Shown here: piece after piece, positions 1-4,969 of the stretch | Numbering within the stretch: position 1 is the first letter of the stretch | How the letters are laid out: each line of letters starts with the position of its first letter | DNA from: Rhizobacter sp. | Lineage (GTDB): Bacteria > Pseudomonadota > Gammaproteobacteria > Burkholderiales > Burkholderiaceae | Direction of reading: 5' to 3' | Length of the DNA stretch: 5,856 nucleotides | Assembly: GCA_014379885.1 (NCBI GenBank) | Contig: JACMKW010000234.1 | Span: forward strand, 1 to 5,856 | Position numbers and translations under genes: made by a program | Notes under the pieces: model-generated | What the model saw: only the letters and a program-made list of their open reading frames with translations | Database searches by the model: none | Told to the model about the DNA's origin: nothing

Positions 1-150
1 CATCACCGCCTTGACGGTGGTCGAGCGGCCCGAGCCGTTGCGCCCCAGAAGGCTGACGATCTCGCCCTCCTTCACGTTGAGAGAGACACCATGCAGCACG
101 TGGCTCTTGCCGTAGTAGGCGTGCAGGTCTTGCAGATTCAGCATCGTCAT
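1..150 (-). CDS. livF: LivF-type ABC transporter ATP-binding protein, N-terminal part (cut by window edge)
   Basis: Second ATPase of the HAAT importer; it would couple ATP hydrolysis in the cytoplasm to the LivH/LivM channel. Only the first 50 residues are in the window, beginning MTMLNLQDLHAYYGKSHVLH, which matches the first beta strands and A-loop (aromatic YY near residues 12-13) of LivF proteins. The P-loop follows at residues 36-44 as GRNGSGRST. The usual Walker A lysine is arginine here (residue 42, codon at 27-25), which is unusual and treated in the findings. The start at 150 is preferred over the ATG at 144 because GGAAG lies 7 bases upstream of it. It is the last visible gene of the operon, 84 bases after livG. 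Signature motif, Walker B and H-loop lie outside the window, so the assignment rests on the N-terminus plus gene order. Confidence 0.9.
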   Translation of the reverse strand, partial: MTMLNLQDLHAYYGKSHVLHGVSLNVKEGEIVSLLGRNGSGRSTTVKAVM

Positions 151-234
151 ATCAGGTCTTCCGCCGGGCCGTCCCAAGGGAGGCCTGCGCCTCCTCGGGG
201 AGCAGTGAACAAAGTGAACGTGGGGGGTTTCATT
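151..234 (-). repeat. Repeat-like hairpin-forming intergenic sequence between livG and livF
   Basis: This 84-base gap interrupts an otherwise tightly packed operon. On the minus strand it begins with a C-run, then two direct GTTCAC copies separated by TTT (plus-strand GTGAAC at 205-210 and 214-219), then CTCCCCGAGGAG, then a perfect 6-bp inverted repeat GGAGGC/GCCTCC (179-184 and 189-194) with a 4-base loop, then CCTTGGGACGGCCCGGCGG. From memory, the order C-run, CACTGCTCCCCGAGG, CTTGGG, GGCCCGGCGG resembles a dispersed intergenic repeat seen many times in Comamonadaceae genomes. No open frame or terminator T-tract is present. The hairpin is certain; membership in a genome-wide repeat family is inferred. 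Confidence 0.5.
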
Positions 235-1029
235 TCAGTGCCCCGCCGCTTGCTGTTCGGCAGCAGTGCCGAGGTAAGCCTCTTGCACGCGCGCATTGGA
301 ACGCACGGCATCGGGTGTGTCGAAGGCGATCACTTCGCCGTACACGAGCACGGCGATCTTGTCGGCCAGGCCGAAGACGACGCCCATGTCGTGTTCCACG
401 GTCAGGAGCGTCTTGCCAACCGTCACTTCGCGGATCAGCTGGATGAAGTTCGAGGTTTCGCTCTTGCTCATGCCGGCCGTAGGTTCGTCAAGCAGGATGA
501 CGCTGGCGCCACCGGCGATGGTGATGCCGATCTCGAGCGCACGCTGTTCGGCGTAGGTGAGGTTGACGGCAGCAATGTCGCGCTTCCTGTCGAGCCGGAT
601 CATCTTCATCACCTGTTCGGCGCGGTCATTCGCGTCGTGCAGGTCGGCGAGGAACTTCCAGAACACGTAGCGGTAGCCCATCGACCACAGCACCGCGCAG
701 CGGATGTTCTCGAACACCGAAAGCTTGCTGAAGAGATTGGACACCTGGAAGCTGCGCGCCAGACCCTTGCGGCTGATCTCGAAGGGCCGCAGCCCGTCGA
801 TGCGCTCCCCGTGCAGACGAATCTGCCCACTGGTGAGCCCGAAGCGCCCACTGATCAGGTTGAACAGCGTTGACTTGCCGGCGCCATTGGGGCCGATGAT
901 GGCAACACGTTCGCCTTCTTTGACCTGCAGCTTCGCACCTCGAATGATCTCGGTCTTGCCGAAGCTCTTTCGGACATCGTCGAGCTCGACCGCCCATCCG
1001 CCCTTGTTTGCAACTGAGCCCTGGCTCAT
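235..1029 (-). CDS. livG: LivG-type ABC transporter ATP-binding protein
   Basis: Cytoplasmic ATPase subunit (264 aa, normal for LivG) of the HAAT importer, partner of LivF on the LivH/LivM channel. Visible motifs in order: Walker A GPNGAGKST at 46-54 with the lysine at 52; Q-loop SFQ at 93-95; signature region LTYAEQ at 157-162; Walker B VILLDE at 177-182 with catalytic Glu182; switch histidine in VEHD at 211-214. The signature departs from the LSGGQ or LSYGEQ pattern: Ala160 replaces a normally conserved glycine. The C-terminal GEVIAFDTPDAVR stretch and a terminal YLG are typical of LivG. The ATG overlaps the livM stop in an ATGA (1029-1026), implying translational coupling, and AGAGGT inside the end of livM serves as ribosome binding site. 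The ligand cannot be told from an ATPase. Confidence 0.95.
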   Translation of the reverse strand: MSQGSVANKGGWAVELDDVRKSFGKTEIIRGAKLQVKEGERVAIIGPNGAGKSTLFNLISGRFGLTSGQIRLHGERIDGLRPFEISRKGLARSFQVSNLFSKLSVFENIRCAVLWSMGYRYVFWKFLADLHDANDRAEQVMKMIRLDRKRDIAAVNLTYAEQRALEIGITIAGGASVILLDEPTAGMSKSETSNFIQLIREVTVGKTLLTVEHDMGVVFGLADKIAVLVYGEVIAFDTPDAVRSNARVQEAYLGTAAEQQAAGH

Positions 1030-2321
1030 ACGCTACCTCTGCGATGGAGTTCTTTTTCGATTTCTTCCTGAATGCTGCCCCACGCGCGCGCAAACCTTCT
1101 GCGCACCAGTTCGAACAAGGCCAGTCCCACGACAAGTACCGCTGCGGAAGCGAGCCAGCTGCTGGGAGATTTCACATTCAGCGCCAGCCCGAGGAAACGC
1201 AACTCATCGCCACCGCCTGATTCGAACTGGAGGTGATAAGCCATCTCCACCAGCGCGGCCAGGCCCAGGAGCCACACCACCAGCGTCACCGCCATGCCGG
1301 CATAGCTGAGCCACAGGCGTTTCATCTTGCCGAACGCGGCGACCCGCAGGTTCATCATCACCAGACTTGAAATTCCGCCCGGGGCGTACATCACCATGAT
1401 CATGAATATCAGGCCCAGGTAGATCAGCCAAGCCTTGGTGATTTCTGACAGCAGCACGAAGGCGAACACCGCCAGCACCGCACCGATGATGGGGCCGAAG
1501 AAGAACAGCGCACCACCGAGGAAGGTGAACAGCAGGTAGCCGCCCGAGCGCGCCGCACTCACCGACTCGGCCGTAACGATCTCGAAGTTGAGTGCCGTCA
1601 GGCCCCCACCGATGCCGGCAAAGAAGCCGGCAATGATGAACGCGATGTAGCGCACCACCTGGGTGTTGTAGCCGATGAACTCAACACGCTCGGGGTTGTC
1701 GCGCACCGCATTGAGCATGCGGCCGAACGGTGTGCGTGTCAGCATGAACATCAGGCCGGTACAAATGAAGCAGTACACGGCGATCAGGTAGTACACCTGG
1801 ATGGCCGGGCCAAAGGTGATGCCGAAGAACGGCTTGCCCACCACCCGGTTGGAGCTGATGCCGCCTTCGCCGCCGAAGAACTCGGGGAACATCAACGACA
1901 TGGCGAACACCAATTCACCCACGCCCAGCGTGATCATGGCAAAGGTGTTGGCCGCCTTCTTGGTGGTGACCCACCCGAGAAGTGCAGCCACCGCCGCCCC
2001 GGCCAGGCCGCCGACCACAGGCACCAGACTCACCGGCAGGGGCAGAGTGCCAGCACCGATAAGGTTGAGCGCATGGATGGTGAGGAAGGAACCGAGCCCC
2101 GTGTACACCGCATGCCCGAAGCTGAGCATGCCGCCCTGCCCCAGCAGCAAGTTGTAGCTCAGACAGATGATGATCATGTAGCCCATCTGGGCCAACACGG
2201 TCAGCGCCAGGCTGCTCTTGAAAATCAGCGGTGCCACGATCAGCAGCAGGGCAAACCCGCTCCAAACGACGAAGCGGCCTATGTTGAACGGCTTGAACTG
2301 GAAGTAAGTTGCGTTGCTCAT
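1026..2321 (-). CDS. livM: LivM-type ABC transporter permease with extended C-terminus
   Basis: Inner-membrane permease (431 aa) forming the channel with LivH. The conserved LivM core is recognised by LLLGQGGMLSFGHAVYTGLG at about 58-77, the TRTPFGRMLNAVRDNPERVE loop at about 195-214 that should contact the ATPases, and GGALFFFGPIIGAVL at about 269-283. Hydrophobic segments lie near 18-36, 42-62, 72-92, 98-118, 126-146, 174-195, 224-245, 262-292 and 299-318. The usual end (MYAPGGISSL, 311-320) is followed by about 110 further residues with two more probable membrane segments (338-360 and 388-406) and a charged tail QEEIEKELHRR. The start lies 4 bases after the livH stop, with GGAAGG 8 bases before the ATG inside livH. 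The length is close to long LivM proteins such as that of E. coli, whose extra sequence is placed differently. Confidence 0.95.
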   Translation of the reverse strand: MSNATYFQFKPFNIGRFVVWSGFALLLIVAPLIFKSSLALTVLAQMGYMIIICLSYNLLLGQGGMLSFGHAVYTGLGSFLTIHALNLIGAGTLPLPVSLVPVVGGLAGAAVAALLGWVTTKKAANTFAMITLGVGELVFAMSLMFPEFFGGEGGISSNRVVGKPFFGITFGPAIQVYYLIAVYCFICTGLMFMLTRTPFGRMLNAVRDNPERVEFIGYNTQVVRYIAFIIAGFFAGIGGGLTALNFEIVTAESVSAARSGGYLLFTFLGGALFFFGPIIGAVLAVFAFVLLSEITKAWLIYLGLIFMIMVMYAPGGISSLVMMNLRVAAFGKMKRLWLSYAGMAVTLVVWLLGLAALVEMAYHLQFESGGGDELRFLGLALNVKSPSSWLASAAVLVVGLALFELVRRRFARAWGSIQEEIEKELHRRGSV

Positions 2322-2325
2322 CTCG

Positions 2326-3270
2326 TCAGCCTTCCCGCGTGCCCATCAGGCCCTTCGGGCGGAAGATCAGCATCAGCACCAGCAAGGCATACGGCAAGAT
2401 GGGTGCGACCTGGGAAATCTTCAGTTTCAACAAGGGGTAGCCGAACGTGGCCGGCGTGACGTTGACGTTCATCTGCTGCAGCACGGTGATAACCGACTGG
2501 TCGAGCGCAACCGCAAAGGTCTGCAAGACACCAATCAGCAGCGACGCCGCAAAGGCGCCTGCCAGCGACCCGAAGCCGCCGACCACCACCACGAAGATGA
2601 TGGGGCCCACGGCCGCCGCCATGCCGGGCTCGGTGACGTAGGCGTTGCCGCCAATCACACCCGCCAAGCCGGCCAGCGCGGCGCCGCCGCCGAACACCAG
2701 CATGAACACGCGCGGCACGTTGTGCCCCAGGGATTCAGCCATTTCGGGGTGCGTCAGTGCCGACTGAATCACGAGGCCAATGCGCGTCTTGGCCAGCAGC
2801 AGCCAGATCGAGACAAGCATCAGCAGAGCCACCAGCATCATGAAGCCGCGGTACATCGGGAACTGCGTTCCGTAGAGCGTGAACAGCGGGCCGTCCAACG
2901 CGGCCGGAACGCGGTAGTCCACCGGCAGGCGACCCCAGGTCAACTGCGTCAGTTCGAGCAACACGAACGACAAGCCGAAGGTGATCAGCAACTCGGCCAC
3001 ATGGCCGAACTTGTGAACCGGGCGCAGGCAGTAGCGCTCGAACAGTGCGCCAACCAAGCCCGCCCCCAGGGGTGCCAACAGCAACGCTGGCCAGTAGCCG
3101 AAGTACTTGGTGGTGGTGTAGGCGAAGTAGGCGCCTAGCATGTAGAAGCTGGCATGGGCGAAATTGAGCACGCCCATCATGCTGAAGATCAGGGTAAGGC
3201 CTGAGCTCAGCATGAACAACAACAGCCCGTAGCTGATGCCGTTCAACAGCGATATGGTGAAGAACTCCAT
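2326..3270 (-). CDS. livH: LivH-type ABC transporter permease
   Basis: Inner-membrane permease (314 aa from this start) pairing with LivM. Family marks are an N-terminal membrane helix LLNGISYGLLLFMLSSGLTL, the motif GVLNFAHASFYMLGAY at about 33-48, the cytoplasmic coupling loop KTRIGLVIQSALTHPEMAES at about 161-180, the glycine-rich VVVVGGFGSLAGAF at about 227-240 and the terminal IFRPKGLMGTREG. Between the last two membrane segments it carries about 25 residues (QQMNVNVTP to KLKISQVAP) that short LivH proteins lack. The open frame extends six codons further to 3288 (MYQKDA), but that ATG has no ribosome binding site, while AAAAGGA (3281-3275) lies 4 bases before the ATG at 3270, and the protein then begins MEFFTISLLNG as relatives do. 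First gene after the livK terminator, tightly followed by livM. Confidence 0.93.
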   Translation of the reverse strand: MEFFTISLLNGISYGLLLFMLSSGLTLIFSMMGVLNFAHASFYMLGAYFAYTTTKYFGYWPALLLAPLGAGLVGALFERYCLRPVHKFGHVAELLITFGLSFVLLELTQLTWGRLPVDYRVPAALDGPLFTLYGTQFPMYRGFMMLVALLMLVSIWLLLAKTRIGLVIQSALTHPEMAESLGHNVPRVFMLVFGGGAALAGLAGVIGGNAYVTEPGMAAAVGPIIFVVVVGGFGSLAGAFAASLLIGVLQTFAVALDQSVITVLQQMNVNVTPATFGYPLLKLKISQVAPILPYALLVLMLIFRPKGLMGTREG

Positions 3271-3274
3271 CGCG

Positions 3275-3281
3275 TCCTTTT
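3275..3281 (-). promoter_or_regulatory. Ribosome binding site that decides the livH start
   Basis: AAAAGGA on the minus strand, followed by CGCG and the ATG at 3270. The spacing of 4 bases is slightly short. The alternative ATG at 3288 is preceded by a pyrimidine-rich TTTTTCTCTCTTTC with no purine-rich match, so the downstream start is favoured. Confidence 0.6.
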
Positions 3282-3288
3282 GATACAT

Positions 3289-3506
3289 GAAAGAGAGAAA
3301 AACCTGCGTGAGCCGCCGCGGGAAAGCCCGAAGGGGTCATGCAAGCACCGCGTCTCGCGAACAGCGCGCTAGCGTACTACCTCGCGCAGCATGTTTTGTT
3401 GAGCAATACAGAGAAGAAAGTCGCGCCCCCCGCCTGCGCAAGCAGAGCGCCAACGTAATTCATTTGAAGCGCGCGTAGCGCTAGGACTTCCCCTGGATAA
3501 CGCACA
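3289..3506 (-). other. Leader region upstream of livH, no gene or clear promoter
   Basis: About 220 bases between the livK terminator and livH. No coding frame here has a ribosome binding site or recognisable product. A promoter for livHMGF would be expected here if the terminator is efficient, but no pair of -35 and -10 hexamers with proper spacing stands out; the best -35 (TTGCTC, near 3398-3403) lacks a -10 partner at 16-18 bases. Two similar GC-rich motifs, AGCGCGCTAGCG at 3363-3374 and AGCGCGCGTAGCG at 3468-3480 (plus-strand reading), each contain an inverted repeat. A small CTGC/GCAG hairpin lies near 3433-3444. Function unknown. Confidence 0.4.
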
Positions 3507-3538
3507 AAAGAGGCAAGCCCGCGAAGGCTTGCCTCTTT
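3507..3538 (-). terminator. Intrinsic terminator after livK
   Basis: Perfect inverted repeat: arms AAAGAGGCAAGC (3507-3518) and GCTTGCCTCTTT (3527-3538), with one more C-G pair inside, giving a 13-bp stem and a 6-base loop. In the minus-strand transcript the stem ends in UCUUU followed by one more U and then GUG, a short U-tract. It stands 59 bases after the livK stop. Because the same-strand livHMGF follow, it probably lowers, rather than abolishes, transcription into the membrane genes. The reverse direction has a similar UUU tail, but no plus-strand gene ends here. Confidence 0.85.
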
Positions 3539-3552
3539 GCTGGGAGACAGAA

Positions 3553-3591
3553 GGGTTGCAGCCTGAAGGCCGCGTGGCCCTCAGGCAACCC
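3553..3591 (-). other. Stem-loop immediately after the livK stop codon
   Basis: Imperfect hairpin with arms GGGTTG/CAACCC (3553-3558, 3586-3591), CCTGA/TCAGG (3562-3566, 3581-3585) and GGCC/GGCC (3568-3571, 3576-3579) around a 4-base loop, with a 3-base bulge and one mismatch: 15 pairs in all. It starts 6 bases after the livK stop and has no T-tract, so it is not itself a good terminator. Position suggests a 3'-end structure that protects livK mRNA from exonucleases, as in other binding-protein operons; this is inference. Confidence 0.6.
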
Positions 3592-3597
3592 GACGAA

Positions 3598-4845
3598 TCA
3601 GCTCGGACGCTTCATCTGGCACGTGGTGGGCGTGCTCGACACGTAGGGCTCGAACGTCTTTTCCGCGACCCAGGTGTTGCCCGTATTCTCGCGAATGATC
3701 GGGTTCTTCTTGTCAGCCTTTTGCCAGGTGGCGAGGTACAGGGTCTGCTGCAGCTGGTGGTCAGCGGCACGCATCGTGACCTCACCCGAGATGCTCTTCA
3801 CCGACAGGCCTTCCATCGCCTTGGCCACCTTCACCGGATCGGTGGACTTGGCCTTGGCGATCGCGGCGCCCAGCATCTTGTAGAGGTGAACGGAGGTTGC
3901 GGTGCTGAAGTCTTCGCCCTTGTACTTGGCTTCGAACTGCTGAAGGATGGTGATGCCTTCACCCGGCAGGTTGGGGTACGAGCCATACACGTACTTCACC
4001 TTGCCAAGACCGTAGTCGCCAAGTGCGGCCGGGCTGCCGGTGGCACCTGCGTAGTAGGTGTAGAAGTTGATGCTCAGGCCCGCATCCTTGGCGGCCTTGA
4101 ACAAGAGGGACATGTCGTTGCCCCAGTTGCCGGTGATCACGGTGTCGGCACCCGACTGCTTGATCTTGGCAATGTAGGGGGCGAAGTCCTTCACCTGACC
4201 GATGGGGTGCAGGTCTTCACCGACGATCTGCACGTCAGGGCGCTTGCGGGCCAAGGTTTCCTTGGCGAACTTGGCGACCTGGTGGCCGTGCGCATAGTTC
4301 TGGCCAATGATGTAGACCTTCTTGACGCTCTTGTCGTCCTTCATGTAGGTGGTCATCGCTTCCATCTTCATGGAGGTGTCTGCGTCAAAGCGGAAGTGCC
4401 AGTAGCTGCACTTGCTGTTGGTCAGGTCAGGGTCCACAGCGGCATAGTTCAGGAACACCAGTTCCTTGCCGGGGTTGCGCTCGTTGTGCTTGGAGACGGC
4501 ATCACTGATCGCGGCAGCGGCACCAGAACCGTTGCCCTGGACGATGTAGCGAATGCCCTGGTCTGCAGCGGCCTTGAGCACGCTCAAGCTTTCTTGAGGC
4601 GAGCCCTTGTTGTCGAAGGGAACGATCTCGTACTTGACGCCTGCCGGGTTCCCCTTGCCGCTTTCCTTCTCAGCCAGGAACTGGAAGGTGTGCAAGATGT
4701 TCGTGCCAATGTTGGCCATGGGGCCAGACAGCGGGTCGATGAACGCGAGCTTGACCGTTTCACCGGCTTGGGCGAAAGCAACGCTCGCGTTGAGCGCCAG
4801 AACGGCAGAAACCGACATGCCGAACATCTTCTTTGTGAACTTCAT
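3598..4845 (-). CDS. livK: LivK-type periplasmic substrate-binding protein of an ABC importer
   Basis: Periplasmic receptor (415 aa; about 390 mature, slightly longer than E. coli LivK) that delivers ligand to LivH/LivM. The N-terminus MKFTKKMFGM, a hydrophobic stretch SVSAVLALNASVAFA, and likely cleavage after Ala25 (AFA before QAG) form a Sec signal peptide; there is no lipobox cysteine. The mature chain opens with VKLAFIDPLSGPMANIG and contains FDNKGSPQESLSVLKAA and YIIGQNYAHGHQVAKFAKE, typical of the type I periplasmic-binding fold (Peripla_BP_6). Only two cysteines exist, Cys146 and Cys409, which could tie the C-terminal tail to the core by a disulfide. AAGGAG sits 6 bases before the ATG, a strong site. 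The ligand is not evident: the name reflects family, not proof of leucine binding. Upstream lies an acyl-CoA synthetase, downstream the matching permeases. Confidence 0.94.
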   Translation of the reverse strand: MKFTKKMFGMSVSAVLALNASVAFAQAGETVKLAFIDPLSGPMANIGTNILHTFQFLAEKESGKGNPAGVKYEIVPFDNKGSPQESLSVLKAAADQGIRYIVQGNGSGAAAAISDAVSKHNERNPGKELVFLNYAAVDPDLTNSKCSYWHFRFDADTSMKMEAMTTYMKDDKSVKKVYIIGQNYAHGHQVAKFAKETLARKRPDVQIVGEDLHPIGQVKDFAPYIAKIKQSGADTVITGNWGNDMSLLFKAAKDAGLSINFYTYYAGATGSPAALGDYGLGKVKYVYGSYPNLPGEGITILQQFEAKYKGEDFSTATSVHLYKMLGAAIAKAKSTDPVKVAKAMEGLSVKSISGEVTMRAADHQLQQTLYLATWQKADKKNPIIRENTGNTWVAEKTFEPYVSSTPTTCQMKRPS

Positions 4846-4969
4846 CTACATCTCCTTGGGTGCAAAAATCAAACCGTGCGACCTTACCTGAATAACACCT
4901 TGCAAAGCTTCAAGGATTACCCGGAATCGCACGTAAGTGCAAACCGAAACGGCACTGCGAAGATTCGCC
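4846..4969 (-). promoter_or_regulatory. Gap between the ligase and livK; possible regulatory region, promoter not resolved
   Basis: A 124-base region that would hold the livK promoter if livK is transcribed separately from the ligase. It has the palindrome GCGAA-GA-TTCGC (4957-4968) right after the ligase stop, an inverted repeat GCAC-GTAA-GTGC (4929-4940), and CCTTG/CAAGG arms with an 8-base spacer around 4902-4919. None is followed by a T-tract, so no ligase terminator is seen, and read-through from the ligase into livK is possible. The best hexamer pair at 17-base spacing (TTGCAC and TAATCC, minus strand) matches consensus poorly. The livK ribosome binding site AAGGAG is at 4857-4852. Confidence 0.35.

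Noticed and set aside
91..873. A 260-codon plus-strand open frame antisense to livG and the livF start
   Set aside because: It crosses the livG-livF gap and lies opposite clear ATPase motifs; no domain or ribosome binding site supports it.
2314..3138. A 274-codon plus-strand open frame antisense to livH
   Set aside because: The product is rich in Gln, His and Arg, the typical reverse complement of a hydrophobic membrane protein, with no recognisable domain.
3287..3478. A 63-codon plus-strand open frame in the livH leader
   Set aside because: The start overlaps the alternative livH start, there is no ribosome binding site, and the Arg-rich product resembles nothing I know.
4846..4851. An ATG-TAG minimal start-stop directly before the livK start, in frame
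   Set aside because: The first ATG touches the AAGGAG ribosome binding site with no spacer, so it is unlikely to be used; it is most simply the spacer.
4957..4968. GCGAA-GA-TTCGC palindrome after the ligase stop considered as a terminator
   Set aside because: Short stem with a 2-base centre and no T-tract on the minus strand; not a plausible intrinsic terminator.
4846..4969. A sigma-54 promoter before livK
   Set aside because: TTGCA-like elements are present but the GGCAC-like partner is never at the required spacing.
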